A DNA stretch of 64,000 bases from Photobacterium sp. CCB-ST2H9 (GTDB lineage Bacteria > Pseudomonadota > Gammaproteobacteria > Enterobacterales > Vibrionaceae). Shown piece after piece: positions 38,567 to 47,873 of the stretch. Location of the stretch: contig NZ_CP100426.1 of the NCBI RefSeq assembly GCF_023151555.2, positions 372,001-436,000 of the forward strand, written 5' to 3'. How positions within the stretch are numbered: the stretch's first letter is position 1; every line of letters begins with the position of its first letter. The notes under the pieces are model-generated. The model was given only the letters and a program-made list of their open reading frames with translations. It ran no database searches and was not told the DNA's origin. Made by a program: the position numbers and the translations under genes.

Positions 38567-38878
38567 TTAGTATTGCCCTGCAATTATGATTTTATTACCT
38601 GACTTTTTGATGACAAAAGCGACCGTATGATTGCTGTTGCGAAAACCCACAGAGCAAATGGCCATTGAACCCAAACCGCATGAAATTTCCGGATACTGTT
38701 CATTCATTGACACTTCGTCTTCTTGTGTCGGTATATATGTCCAACCTTTGGTGAGTAAATCATTTTTTACAAGGTCATATTCTTGTCCATCATATTGTGA
38801 GAAGTCTAATTCATTAGCATAAGTCGAATCAGTAAAACAGAAAAATAATACGACAAGAAAACTAGCTTTAATATTCAA
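38567..38878 (-). CDS. Small secreted protein, unknown
   Basis: A 103-residue protein from a TTG at 38878, preceded by AAGGATG. The N-terminus is a signal peptide ending around DSTYANELD. The mature domain is short and mixed, with two cysteines (ISCGLGSMAICSVGF) that may be disulfide-bonded in the periplasm, and it ends in a beta-like KKSGNKIIIAGQY. No family was recognised. The YidD-like gene lies 37 bases downstream; co-transcription with it is likely. Confidence 0.6.
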   Translation of the reverse strand: MNIKASFLVVLFFCFTDSTYANELDFSQYDGQEYDLVKNDLLTKGWTYIPTQEDEVSMNEQYPEISCGLGSMAICSVGFRNSNHTVAFVIKKSGNKIIIAGQY

Positions 38879-38960
38879 AATACATCCTTTCAATAATCTG
38901 ATTGATTCAATGAAATTGCTTGCTATAACCGTGGGGAACACACATCAATGAAAATTGTAT

Positions 38961-39467
38961 TTATGCTTTCAAGCCATTGTTGAGCGATTTATTACGAAAC
39001 GAATAGGGAGTGCCATTTTTTTTGGAAGGCACCTTCTTACCTGTGCTTTCAACAACCCATTTGAAGTCATCATCTGGATAATGTACTTCGTCTCCTGCGA
39101 CTCGACTACCCACGACGATAAACTTTGCTTGCTCATTACTTCGGTTGATTAAGTGATGACCGTTATCGATCCCAGCTGGGAAACCGATACACATGCCAGA
39201 CGTAAGAACTTGCTCCCCATCATCGGTAACCAGACACAATTCACCATCGAGTACATAAATGAACTCATCTGATTTGGTATGCCAGTGTCGAAGCGCCGAT
39301 TGAGAATTTGGTTCCAATAATTCTAAATCCACACCGAATTGAGTCAGTCCAAAAGGATCACCTAAACTCTTGTATTCAGACTGACCAAGACGAGACTTGA
39401 ATGGTTCTGGGAAAGGGTTAAATGTTTCGCCTTTTAAAGTCAGGGCTTCTTTTGCTTTTGTCATCAT
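38961..39467 (-). CDS. Cupin-domain protein
   Basis: A 168-residue single-domain cupin. The metal-binding cupin motif 1 is visible as HWHTKSDEFIYVLDGELCL and motif 2 as CIGFPAGIDNGHHLINRS. Two ATGs overlap at the start; ACGGAAAAAG precedes the first. It resembles cupin_2 proteins often annotated as transcriptional-regulator-like or isomerases, with no fixed substrate. It is the first gene of the minus-strand islet and has a CRP-like palindrome about 70 bases upstream. Confidence 0.85.
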   Translation of the reverse strand: MMTKAKEALTLKGETFNPFPEPFKSRLGQSEYKSLGDPFGLTQFGVDLELLEPNSQSALRHWHTKSDEFIYVLDGELCLVTDDGEQVLTSGMCIGFPAGIDNGHHLINRSNEQAKFIVVGSRVAGDEVHYPDDDFKWVVESTGKKVPSKKNGTPYSFRNKSLNNGLKA

Positions 39468-39916
39468 CTTTTTCCGTTCTGTTACTCAGCACTCGTTTAG
39501 GAGCAGGACTCGCAAAACGATTTTAAATAAAGGATATGATTTAAATCACGACAACCAAGGTATATCAGTACTCAGCGGTCTAACGGATTCACGAACACGC
39601 TACCGCCCCTGGCAATCAAGCCACGCGTAGGATGAGTAATTCCATTTGGGGTCAATATAATAGGTGCATATCAGCAATGTTGCATTAAATGCTTGTTTTT
39701 GGGCTGCATATCTGTGGGTAAGTGCAAAGTGGCTCCTGCGATAGGGCGTTAGGCGAAAAGCCAAATGGTCTGACAGGCTGCTTTATCAACGGATACTGAG
39801 AATGCTCACAGAAGGAACTTGATTATGCGCGTGAATAGGTCAAAGTATTTGCAATATTGTTACCATGGTGCTGCGTTTGCTTAGAGTTTGTCCATGGTAT
39901 GAAAGGAATGAAATTG
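39468..39916. other. Gene-free region between cupin and GNAT genes
   Basis: About 450 bases between divergent genes. It holds a CRP-like palindrome at 39537 and a GGCGTTAGGC word near 39745, which resembles an integron attC end but has no matching partner. No reading frame is convincing. Confidence 0.4.
39537..39548 (-). promoter_or_regulatory. CRP-like palindrome upstream of the cupin gene
   Basis: A perfect 12-base palindrome TGATTTAAATCA; in context CGTGATTTAAATCATA is close to GTGA-N6-TCAC spacing of CRP sites. It lies about 70 bases upstream of the cupin start. Confidence 0.4.
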
Positions 39917-40468
39917 ATGTCAGTTGCTGATTACTTTGAAGGCTGTGAATTTCATACCGCGCGGTTGCGGGTGAGCCATATTTCGAAACTTCTGAATCAG
40001 AATCGGTCAACATTGGAAGACCTGTTGGCGCACGCAGCTTTGAATTTACTGACCCCGAAAGTAACACATTCGCTTCCACCTGAGTTTCAATCGGTTCAAT
40101 GTGAGCATTCGGCCCGAGCGTGGGCGCGGAAAATGATGAAAGAAAGCCATGTTCTTGTGATTCAGGGGACAGTGACACAAGAAATCATCGGCTTTATATT
40201 TCTCTCTCAGTATGATGATGCGGGTTTACAAAAAGCACATGTGGGTTATCTGCTGGGTGAAGGGTATTGGGGGCAGGGTTATGCCAGTGAGTGTCTGGCT
40301 GGACTGATTGCCTGGTGTCAGGAAGCAAAGATTGTTTCTGCTTTAGTAGCCGGGGTGGAAACGGAGAATTTCCAGTCAGTCAGACTGCTTCAAAAACATG
40401 GTTTTGATGAAGTCGCAACTGATGCTCCGGCTGGCGTGCTGTTCTTTGAGCGTGTTTTAACGTCATAG
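39917..40468 (+). CDS. RimJ/RimL-like GNAT acetyltransferase
   Basis: A 183-residue acetyltransferase starting MSVADYFEGCEFHTARLRV. AAAGGA lies nine bases before this ATG, favouring it over upstream in-frame ATGs. Motif A is VGYLLGEGYWGQGYASECLAGL and the end carries NFQSVRLLQKHGF. The start with HTARLRV and the EGYWGQGYASE pattern are typical of RimJ/RimL-type enzymes that acetylate protein N-termini or small amines. It follows the AT-rich islet but has more ordinary composition. It is convergent with the envelope gene at 40494. Confidence 0.85.
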   Translation: MSVADYFEGCEFHTARLRVSHISKLLNQNRSTLEDLLAHAALNLLTPKVTHSLPPEFQSVQCEHSARAWARKMMKESHVLVIQGTVTQEIIGFIFLSQYDDAGLQKAHVGYLLGEGYWGQGYASECLAGLIAWCQEAKIVSALVAGVETENFQSVRLLQKHGFDEVATDAPAGVLFFERVLTS

Positions 40469-40493
40469 TCAGGTGCCGCTGAAAGTCATATAT

Positions 40494-41534
40494 TCACGGT
40501 TTGGGAATACTGCGGTAGAGCCGGTTAAACCGTCTGTTCTTTGTGAAATACAGTTCTATCTCGGCCAGAAAACCTGGGTTAACTTTGTAGTTATATTCTT
40601 TCTGAAAATTCACAGACGGCGTCAGTTTCATATAGAGCCAATGTTTATGTAATCTGCGTTGCCAACTGAACGAAATCCAGGCGTTTTCAGTCGACAGGTT
40701 TGGCCTGCTGTTCGCACTCATGCCGATTGAGTAGGTGAGTAAATTGCGGTTGCTGATCCGGTCATAGATTTCGGCCAGATTGACGAACTGCCAGTTGTCA
40801 TCGTCATCCAGAAACTGTGCACTGGTGCCGACTCTGAGAATTGTCAGTTCGGTTGGTTCAAGAGCATTATAAAAATCAGCTGAAGTCAGGCTACCGGGCC
40901 CTTTGCTGTGATAGTAAAAGAATTCCTGCCGGACCAGACTTGTCCAGCCGGCGCCTAATTTATCAACACGCCTGAACTGGGCCCGGGTAAAGGGATCTAA
41001 GGGCAGACGAAGTTTCAGACCAATATCAAAGTCGGCGTACCATTCACCAAACTTGCGGCTTTCGAGACGCACCCCTGCGATAGCGCCGCGATTTTCTGTA
41101 CCGGTTGTATCCGCGATGCCCCGTTCTTTATTTTCCAGGCTCTCGTAATCTTCAGGATCGGTTTCAAAAATCAGTTTCCAGTCTTTTTCCGCATGGGGAA
41201 GATCCATTCTGAGCGCGATACTGGAGTCGAACTCAAAGTAGCCCCGATGCGTGTAATAGGGTTTTAGTCTGATTCGCAGATAGCTTTCGTTGACCATGGG
41301 TTCCTCTTCCTCATTGAAGCTGAGAAACTCATCGATACCTGAACTCATGTCGGTAATGGTATCAGAGACGGATGTCTGTGTTGTGTCTAACCAGGCAGGT
41401 AAAAGTTTGTCGTCATCATCTTCCGGGTATTGCCAGGGATCTGTGGTCGCTGTGTCAGCGGTACAAATTGCAGGTGTCCCGATCCAGCAGACCGTCGTTA
41501 AAAAAATGATACCGGTTCGGCGCAGACACTTCAT
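40494..41534 (-). CDS. Predicted outer-membrane protein, conserved unknown
   Basis: A 346-residue protein from an ATG after GAGGACTTTT. A signal peptide ends around ICTADTA. The following ~70 residues are acidic (YPEDDDDK, NEEEEP). The remainder alternates amphipathic strands ending in charged turns (LRIRLKPYYTHRGYFEFDSSIALRM, WISFSWQRRL, YMKLTPSVNF), consistent with an outer-membrane barrel. There is no clear terminal Phe; it ends in YRSIPKP. I recognise no named family. It stands alone between a GNAT gene and an AT-rich upstream region. Confidence 0.65.
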   Translation of the reverse strand: MKCLRRTGIIFLTTVCWIGTPAICTADTATTDPWQYPEDDDDKLLPAWLDTTQTSVSDTITDMSSGIDEFLSFNEEEEPMVNESYLRIRLKPYYTHRGYFEFDSSIALRMDLPHAEKDWKLIFETDPEDYESLENKERGIADTTGTENRGAIAGVRLESRKFGEWYADFDIGLKLRLPLDPFTRAQFRRVDKLGAGWTSLVRQEFFYYHSKGPGSLTSADFYNALEPTELTILRVGTSAQFLDDDDNWQFVNLAEIYDRISNRNLLTYSIGMSANSRPNLSTENAWISFSWQRRLHKHWLYMKLTPSVNFQKEYNYKVNPGFLAEIELYFTKNRRFNRLYRSIPKP

Positions 41535-41857
41535 AAAAGTCCTCGGATCGGGTGCTAACAATTTGATATCCCTGCATCTAGTATAGATAAAACTGAAGCA
41601 GGCTTGTTCCGGAATCCTCTGGCTGAAAAGTTTGAAACATATCTAAAAATTGGAAGCAAGTTTTGAAATCGTTTACATGGGTGATTGTGCGGGAATGAAA
41701 GAAATGGCTTTCGGCACTGAGAGTTATCCGCTATGAGAACAATTTGTCGAAAACTTTGCGCTTGTGGCTAAATTTTTGTGTCACAAATCTCGGCTACACT
41801 TTACCCGTAAAGAAAATCTATGCACCCCTGCATAGGTTAATGATGGTGAGGTGTAGG
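41535..41857. other. Divergent intergenic region 41535-41857
   Basis: About 320 bases between the envelope gene and a small conserved gene. A reading frame in its second half is an in-frame extension of the downstream gene with no independent start support. No operator was recognised. Confidence 0.4.
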
Positions 41858-42133
41858 ATGGATATGTCAGATTTTGATGGAATCAGAAGAGATATCTCAC
41901 TGAAAGTTGAACACATTTTTGAAGCTTATGAAAAAGAAAATTACTGCATGCCGACGATGGAAGAATTCCGGGCCATGTTTAATGAACATATTGATGAATA
42001 TGTTGGTCCGGACGATTCGCTGAGGGGAGCCGGACTGGGCATGCCATCAGACATCAAGCAACGACGTGAGCAGAAGGTATGGCGTGTTGTAAATGAGCTG
42101 GAAGCCGAGCAACGGTTCTTGCGTTCCGAGTAG
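41858..42133 (+). CDS. Small conserved cytoplasmic protein, unknown
   Basis: A 91-residue predicted soluble protein from the ATG at 41858 (or 41864), with GGTGAGG upstream. The sequence is charged and helical (GIRRDISLKVEHIFEAYEKEN) and mid-protein contains EYVGPDDSLRGAGLG. No enzyme motif is visible. The frame opens 38 codons further upstream but that part looks random. It is followed by a strong terminator shared with the convergent liu operon. Confidence 0.65.
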   Translation: MDMSDFDGIRRDISLKVEHIFEAYEKENYCMPTMEEFRAMFNEHIDEYVGPDDSLRGAGLGMPSDIKQRREQKVWRVVNELEAEQRFLRSE

Positions 42134-42160
42134 CGGAACCACCAGCGCTTCAAGAGGAAA

Positions 42161-42197
42161 AAACGAGGTCAGTGTGAGGGCACTGGCCTCGTTTTTT
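42161..42197. terminator. Bidirectional terminator ending the small gene and the liu operon
   Basis: ACGAGGTCAGTG pairs with CACTGGCCTCGT (12 bp, one wobble) around TGAGGG. T-runs are on the right and A-runs on the left, so both strands give a rho-independent terminator. Confidence 0.92.
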
Positions 42198-42204
42198 CAT
42201 GATG

Positions 42205-43149
42205 TCATTTGTGCCGGGCAGCCAGTAAAGCCAGAGCCGCATTTGAATTGGGTTGCTTGCCCAAACGCCGGCAAATTGCTGCTCCCGCTTCAGCCAGCTT
42301 CATGAGATTAATCCCGGTGCTGATACCTGACTGTTCACAGAGATACACCACATCTTCGGTTGCGACATTTCCGCTTGCACCAGGTGCGTAAGGACATCCG
42401 CCCAAACCGGCAACACTGGCGTCAATCGTTGAAATCCCCATTAACAGTGACTGGTAGATATTGGCAAGTGCCTGCCCCCAGGTATTGTGGCAGTGAACGG
42501 CCAGAGTCTGTACAGGCATATCCTCCATACAGGCTTCAAGCATGGCTGCAAACCGAAGGGGAGTGGCCTTGCCAATGGTGTCTCCCAGCGAGATTTCATA
42601 GCACCCCATGTTGAAGAGCGTTTGGGCAATACGGGCAGTTTGTGCCGGAAGCGTCGGGCCGTCATAAGGGCAGTCTGTCACGCAGGACAGGTAGCCACGC
42701 ACCGCAATCCCGTTTTCTCTCGCGTGGTGAATCACGGGTTCAAAGCGTTTCAGGCTCTCTGCAATGCTGCAGTTGATATTATGCTGGCTGAACCCTTCTG
42801 ATGCGGAAGCAAAAACAGCAATCTCATCGGCGCCTGCCTCAATTGCCAGCTCAAGGCCTTTCATATTTGGCGTTAGGGCCGCGTAGGTAATTCCCGAAAC
42901 GCGGTTGATTTGTTGAAAGACTTCTGCAGAATCGGCCATTTGCGGCACCCATTTGGGTGAAACAAAGGAGCCCGCTTCAATATGGCGAAGTCCGGTTGCT
43001 GAAAGCTGATTGATCAAAGTGACTTTATCGGCCGTACTGACACTGAGCTCATTCTGCAAGCCGTCTCTTGGTCCGACTTCGACAATTTTGACCTCTTTGG
43101 GAACTTGCGCATGCAATGTGGCTGACGGCATCAACGTATCTTTGCTCAT
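42205..43149 (-). CDS. liuE: Hydroxymethylglutaryl-CoA lyase
   Basis: A 314-residue lyase that cleaves 3-hydroxy-3-methylglutaryl-CoA to acetoacetate and acetyl-CoA, the last step of leucine degradation. Started at MSKDTLMPSATL; the frame extends upstream into the liuD region without support. Motifs include VEVGPRDGLQNE (catalytic Arg/Asp), IEAGSFVSPKWVPQMAD, and GLGGCPYAPGASGNVATEDVV, where the catalytic cysteine lies. It is the last gene of the operon, seven bases after liuD. Length is typical. Confidence 0.96.
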   Translation of the reverse strand: MSKDTLMPSATLHAQVPKEVKIVEVGPRDGLQNELSVSTADKVTLINQLSATGLRHIEAGSFVSPKWVPQMADSAEVFQQINRVSGITYAALTPNMKGLELAIEAGADEIAVFASASEGFSQHNINCSIAESLKRFEPVIHHARENGIAVRGYLSCVTDCPYDGPTLPAQTARIAQTLFNMGCYEISLGDTIGKATPLRFAAMLEACMEDMPVQTLAVHCHNTWGQALANIYQSLLMGISTIDASVAGLGGCPYAPGASGNVATEDVVYLCEQSGISTGINLMKLAEAGAAICRRLGKQPNSNAALALLAARHK

Positions 43150-43156
43150 GCTGATT

Positions 43157-45337
43157 TCACTCCGTATGGCCCGGTTCTTCACCGGTGGCACTGAGCTGTA
43201 CCAGTTCCTGCCCATGCTGAACCTGATCGCCATTGCTGACCAGCACGGAGATAATCTGGCCATCATGTGGTGCCCGGACGGTGTATTCCATCTTCATGGC
43301 TTCAATGACCACCAGCCCCTGATCTTTTTCGATCGTATCGCCGGGCTGACATAAAACTTCAGACACAATGCCGTTGAGTGGCGCGACAGGGCTGTCGTTT
43401 TGGTCTGAACGATGGTGGCTGAAGTTGGGACGCAACTGATACTGCTGTTGCTCACCATGGGTGAATGCCAGCAGCGCATCTGAATCGGCCAGCCGGACCA
43501 GGCGGATCTGATGACGAGCACCATGGATTTCAACTTTGCAGTCAATGACAGATACTTGCGAATCCAGCTCTAGCAAAGTGATATACACAGGTGTCAATTG
43601 CAGGGTGTCTGATCCGGACATCCATTGTTTCAGCCAGATCCGGCCGTCTGAAACGCTTTCAAATACGAAGAGACAGCTGTCATTCTGAGGATCGCAAAGC
43701 GTGATGTTGTGCAGACTGCGCTGGTTGAGTCGCCAGCCTGTCAGTTCGCGCTGAGCAGCTTGCTGAAAACACAGGGTGACGGCACACAGCAGCTGATTGA
43801 GCGGGAGGTGGACGGGCTCACCGGTGATTGATTTTATTTCCAACAGAGCAGCCGAGTCTGCGGATAAGGCGTCCTGATGATGTTCAATAAAATGGGTACT
43901 CAGCGAACCCTGAACAAAAGCCTCGTGACTGAGAATGCGCTGCAGATATTTCAGGTTTGTGGCAAGACCGCCGAGCTGATAATCAGATAAAAGTGTTTTC
44001 AATTGCTGAATGGCACTTTGTCGGTCTTCTGCCCAGGCAATGACTTTCGCCAGCATGGGGTCATAATGTGTCGTGACGGTGTCACCTTCAGCAATGCCGC
44101 TGTCGACGCGCGCCCGAATCTGATGTCCCGGGAGGGCCGCTGCATGCTCTGTAACCGGTTCCCTCAGGTACTGTATTAAGCCAGATGCGGGTAAAAAGTC
44201 CTGCTCGGTATCCTCTGCATAAAGCCTGGCTTCAACCGCATGGCCGCGATGCTGAATTTCATGCTGTGCGAGGGGAAGGCGATACCCTTCGGCAACCCGA
44301 ATTTGCCACTGGACTAAATCCTGGCCGGTAATCAGCTCGGTGACCGGATGTTCAACCTGAAGCCGGGTGTTCATTTCCATGAAATAATACGCCTGACTCT
44401 GACTGTCATAGAGAAACTCAACAGTCCCAGCGCCGACATACTGAATGGCCAGCGCTGCCTGTACAGCAGCTTCACCCATCTCTTTTCTCAGGCGATCACT
44501 GAGGCCGGGAGCCGGGGCTTCTTCAATGATTTTCTGGTGACGTCGCTGAACAGAACAATCACGATCTGACAGATAAACGCAGTTGCCATGCTGATCGGCA
44601 AAAATCTGAACTTCAATGTGACGTGGCTGAGTCAGGTATTTTTCAAGCAACAGGGTCTGGTCCCCAAATGCGGATTTCGCTTCCCGCCGGGCAGACTGAA
44701 CGGCTTCCGTCAGTTCACTTTCCCGGTGGACGATTTTCATCCCTTTACCACCACCGCCTAAAGCTGGTTTCAGAATCACCGGGTAGCCAATCTGAGCGGC
44801 TGTCTTTGTCAGATTCTCAAGGTTATCTTCGTCACCGTGATAGCCGGGTAAAAGCGGCACACCGGCTTTAGACATGATGGTTTTTGCATCGGATTTCGAG
44901 CTCATTGCGGCCATCGCTGAAGGGCCCGGGCCGATAAAAATAATTTGGTTGTGCTGGCAAGCTCTTGCGAATGCGACGTTCTCAGAGAGGAAGCCATAGC
45001 CGGGATGAATTGCATCAGCCTGGCTGTTTTTGGCGGCATCAATCAGTTTGTCGATGGCCAGATAGGAATCCAGAGCCGGGGCAGGCCCGATACAGAGTGC
45101 CTCGTCTGCCATACGGACGTGCCGGGCATGTCGGTCAGCTTCAGAGTAGACGGCAATCGTGGTGATGCCCATGCTTTTTGCAGTCTGAATGACGCGGCAG
45201 GCAATTTCGCCGCGGTTCGCGATGAGCAGGCGGCGAATGGCGGTATGTGTGTCGGCAGATGCAGAAGATCCAAGTGCGCCTGTTATGGCAGGTTGTTCCT
45301 GGAGTGGCTGCAGCAGATCACCGGGTTTACTCATCAT
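43157..45337 (-). CDS. liuD: 3-methylcrotonyl-CoA carboxylase, biotin-containing alpha subunit
   Basis: A 726-residue subunit with biotin carboxylase and biotin carrier parts. The start follows AAGGAGAGC; ATG ATG gives 45337 or 45334. The N-terminal half is the ATP-grasp biotin carboxylase (LLIANRGEIACRVI, KPALGGGGKGMKIV, EMNTRLQVEHPVTE). The biotin-attachment motif EAMKMEY lies near the C-terminus with Lys at about 682. It carboxylates 3-methylcrotonyl-CoA with LiuB. Its start overlaps the liuC end, indicating translational coupling. Confidence 0.96.
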   Translation of the reverse strand: MMSKPGDLLQPLQEQPAITGALGSSASADTHTAIRRLLIANRGEIACRVIQTAKSMGITTIAVYSEADRHARHVRMADEALCIGPAPALDSYLAIDKLIDAAKNSQADAIHPGYGFLSENVAFARACQHNQIIFIGPGPSAMAAMSSKSDAKTIMSKAGVPLLPGYHGDEDNLENLTKTAAQIGYPVILKPALGGGGKGMKIVHRESELTEAVQSARREAKSAFGDQTLLLEKYLTQPRHIEVQIFADQHGNCVYLSDRDCSVQRRHQKIIEEAPAPGLSDRLRKEMGEAAVQAALAIQYVGAGTVEFLYDSQSQAYYFMEMNTRLQVEHPVTELITGQDLVQWQIRVAEGYRLPLAQHEIQHRGHAVEARLYAEDTEQDFLPASGLIQYLREPVTEHAAALPGHQIRARVDSGIAEGDTVTTHYDPMLAKVIAWAEDRQSAIQQLKTLLSDYQLGGLATNLKYLQRILSHEAFVQGSLSTHFIEHHQDALSADSAALLEIKSITGEPVHLPLNQLLCAVTLCFQQAAQRELTGWRLNQRSLHNITLCDPQNDSCLFVFESVSDGRIWLKQWMSGSDTLQLTPVYITLLELDSQVSVIDCKVEIHGARHQIRLVRLADSDALLAFTHGEQQQYQLRPNFSHHRSDQNDSPVAPLNGIVSEVLCQPGDTIEKDQGLVVIEAMKMEYTVRAPHDGQIISVLVSNGDQVQHGQELVQLSATGEEPGHTE

Positions 45338-46208
45338 GCTCTCCTTGCATAGAGTGATTCTCTTGAATCCAGTTCGGGCGTCGCTTGTCAAAAAATGCAG
45401 ATAAACCTTCCTGACCCTGTTCAGAGACACGGATGTCAGCAATCATTTCACTGGTCAGCTGAATCAGTTCATCATCGATTGGGGAGGTCTCACAGTGACG
45501 GCACAGCAATTTGACCTGACTCATGGCCTGAGGACTGTTCGCAAGCAGCGCATTGATCGTCTGTTGCAGCCGGGCCTCAAGTTGCGCTTCGGAACAGACT
45601 TCATGCAGGATGCCCAGTTCCTGAGCGCGCTGTGCATCAAAGGCTTCCGCTGTCAGCATCAGACGCCGGGCCTGTCGTTGCCCGAGGGTGCGGCAGACAT
45701 AAGGTCCGATCGTTGCGGGAATCAGGCCCAATTTGACTTCGCTTAAACAGAAACGCGTATTTTCTGTTCCCAGCGCGATGTCACTACAGCAAATCAGCCC
45801 CAATGCACCGCCGTATGCAGAGCCCTGAACGGAAACGATCGTCGGATGAGGGAAGGTATCGAGTTCATGCATCAGTAAAGCCAGCGCTTGTGCGTCATTC
45901 AGATTCTCGTGACGGCTTTTACTTGCCATCGATATCATCCAGTTCAGATCAGCCCCGGCCGAGAAATGTTTGCCGGTAGCGTTCAGTAACAGGACGCGGA
46001 CATCCGGGTGGCGGGCCAGTTGCTTCAGATAGTGACGCAGAGCCGCAATGAAGTGATCGTCAAAGGCATTATATTTTTCGGGCCGGTTGAGTGTCAGCGT
46101 CGCAACTCCCTGGCGATTGATCGTGCAAAGTACAGTGTCCCGGGCGGTCGCATGAAGAATCTCCGCAATATTACCGGGCTGAAAAACAGGCGTTCCTTGA
46201 AATGTCAT
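45327..46208 (-). CDS. liuC: 3-methylglutaconyl-CoA hydratase
   Basis: A 293-residue crotonase-fold enzyme starting MTFQGTPVF after GAGGAC. Motifs are LTLNRPEKYNAFD, the oxyanion-hole region GKHFSAGADLNWM and GSAYGGALGLICCSDIALG with the second-site EVKLGLIPATIGPYV. It hydrates 3-methylglutaconyl-CoA to HMG-CoA in leucine degradation; assignment to this step is by operon context. Its 3' end overlaps liuD by about ten bases and it starts 25 bases after liuB. Confidence 0.93.
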   Translation of the reverse strand: MTFQGTPVFQPGNIAEILHATARDTVLCTINRQGVATLTLNRPEKYNAFDDHFIAALRHYLKQLARHPDVRVLLLNATGKHFSAGADLNWMISMASKSRHENLNDAQALALLMHELDTFPHPTIVSVQGSAYGGALGLICCSDIALGTENTRFCLSEVKLGLIPATIGPYVCRTLGQRQARRLMLTAEAFDAQRAQELGILHEVCSEAQLEARLQQTINALLANSPQAMSQVKLLCRHCETSPIDDELIQLTSEMIADIRVSEQGQEGLSAFFDKRRPNWIQENHSMQGEHDE

Positions 46209-46233
46209 GGTATGTCCTCGCTTGTGCGGACGG

Positions 46234-47847
46234 TTACATTCGGAAAATGCCAAACTGGCTGTCTTCTTTCGGCGCATGGCTAGCGGCTTTCAGGGCCATC
46301 GCCAGAACATCCCGGGTCTGAACCGGATCGATGATGCCGTCATCCCACAGGCGGGCGCTGGCAAAGTAGGGGGAGCCTTCTTTTTCGTAGCGTTCCCGGA
46401 TGGGTTGTTTGAAGGTCTCTTCATCTTCTGCTGACCAGCTTTCACCTTTGCGCTGTTTGATATCCCGGGTGACCTGAGCCAGGACACCTGCAGCCTGCTC
46501 ACCTCCCATGACAGATATACGGGCGTTGGGCCACATCCAGATCAGGGTGGGATCATAAGCCCGGCCACACATCCCGTAGTTTCCGGCGCCGTAAGAACCA
46601 CCGATGATTACGGTAAATTTCGGGACATTAGCACAGGCAACCGCCATCACCATTTTGGCACCATGCTTGGCAATGCCTTCTGCTTCGTATTTCCGGCCCA
46701 CCATAAAACCAGTGATGTTCTGCAAAAACAGCAGCGGGATATTGCGCTGCGTACAAAGCTGAATGAAGTGCGCCCCTTTTTGTGCCGATTCCGAAAAAAG
46801 AATGCCGTTATTTGCCACGATGCCGACCGGATAACCTTGTAACCGGGCAAAGCCGCAAATCAGGGTTTCGCCGTAAAGGGCTTTAAATTCGTCAAATTCA
46901 GAACCGTCCACCAGCCGGGCAATCACCTCACGGGCGTCAATTTGTTTGCGCAGGTCGGTTCCGACAATACCGTATAAGTTGGTTGCCGGATAAAGCGGTG
47001 CTTTGACAGGGTCGGGTTGCACGGACAAGACGGATGCCTTCTGGCGATGACAGCTATCGACAGCCTGCCGGGCCAGTGCCAGTGCATGGGGCTCATCTTC
47101 AGCGTAATAGTCTGCGACGCCAGAGGTTTTACAGTGCACATCGGCTCCGCCTAATGCTTCTGCGCTGACATCTTCACCGGTTGCAGCTTTTACCAGAGGC
47201 GGACCGGCAAGAAAGATCGTGCCTTGATTTTTCACCATAATGGCAACATCGGCCATGGCAGGCACATACGCGCCACCTGCAGTACAGAGCCCCAGGACAA
47301 TCGCAATTTGCGGAATCCCTTTGGCCGACATGCGGGCCTGATTAAAAAAGATCCGTCCGAAATGATCTTTATCCGGAAAAACTTCGGCCTGGTGGGGCAG
47401 GTTGGCACCGCCGGAATCGACCAGATAGAGGCAGGGCAGGTGACAGCGTTCCGCTATCTCCTGGGCTCTCAGATGTTTTTTGACGGTTAACGGGTAATAA
47501 GTCCCGCCTTTCACGGTCGGATCATTGGCAATGATCATCACATCGGTACCGGACACCTGACCAATCCCTGCAACGACCCCTGCGCAGGGAATGTTCTCAT
47601 CATAGACTTCCCAGGCGGCAAACTGGCCGACTTCCAGGAAAGGACTGCCGGCGTCCAGCAGCCGGTCAATCCGCTCCCGGACGGGTAGTTTGCCTTTGGA
47701 TCGCTGTCTGGCTTGTGCCTGTTCACCGCCGCCCTGAAGCTGGATGCTCAAACGGGTCTGCAGTTCATCAACCAGTGTTGCCATTTCCTGGTGGTTCTGC
47801 TGAAACTGTGTGTCATGAGGCTGAATGTGGCTCTCAAGTATCGCCAT
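46234..47847 (-). CDS. liuB: 3-methylcrotonyl-CoA carboxylase, beta subunit
   Basis: A 537-residue carboxyltransferase. Family motifs are [34 protein letters not shown] and [18 protein letters not shown]. The gene carries AGGGAC before its ATG. It transfers the carboxyl group from biotin on LiuD to 3-methylcrotonyl-CoA. Length matches the family (about 535). It is the second structural gene after liuA, 26 bases downstream. Propionyl- or geranyl-CoA carboxylase subunits are similar, but the operon settles the role. Confidence 0.95.
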   Translation of the reverse strand: MAILESHIQPHDTQFQQNHQEMATLVDELQTRLSIQLQGGGEQAQARQRSKGKLPVRERIDRLLDAGSPFLEVGQFAAWEVYDENIPCAGVVAGIGQVSGTDVMIIANDPTVKGGTYYPLTVKKHLRAQEIAERCHLPCLYLVDSGGANLPHQAEVFPDKDHFGRIFFNQARMSAKGIPQIAIVLGLCTAGGAYVPAMADVAIMVKNQGTIFLAGPPLVKAATGEDVSAEALGGADVHCKTSGVADYYAEDEPHALALARQAVDSCHRQKASVLSVQPDPVKAPLYPATNLYGIVGTDLRKQIDAREVIARLVDGSEFDEFKALYGETLICGFARLQGYPVGIVANNGILFSESAQKGAHFIQLCTQRNIPLLFLQNITGFMVGRKYEAEGIAKHGAKMVMAVACANVPKFTVIIGGSYGAGNYGMCGRAYDPTLIWMWPNARISVMGGEQAAGVLAQVTRDIKQRKGESWSAEDEETFKQPIRERYEKEGSPYFASARLWDDGIIDPVQTRDVLAMALKAASHAPKEDSQFGIFRM

Positions 47848-47873
47848 GATATCTGTCCCTGTTGTATTGATAC

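Larger units (their letters stand above)
35669..39467. other. AT-rich accessory islet of small minus-strand genes
   Basis: Seven consecutive minus-strand genes (GNAT, APH-like, GNAT, unknown, YidD-like, unknown, cupin) lie in DNA that is clearly richer in A and T than either flank, with many TTT/AAA codons. Gene starts are often GTG or TTG, unlike neighbouring genes. No transposase, integrase or flanking direct repeat was found. Acquisition by horizontal transfer is the simplest reading. Confidence 0.6.

Noticed and set aside
39577..39754. Possible integron attC site (GTCTAAC ... GTTAGGC) beside the AT-rich islet
   Set aside because: The outer arms fit the consensus but the spacing is long and the inner arms are not complementary. 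No other attC copies or an integrase were found.
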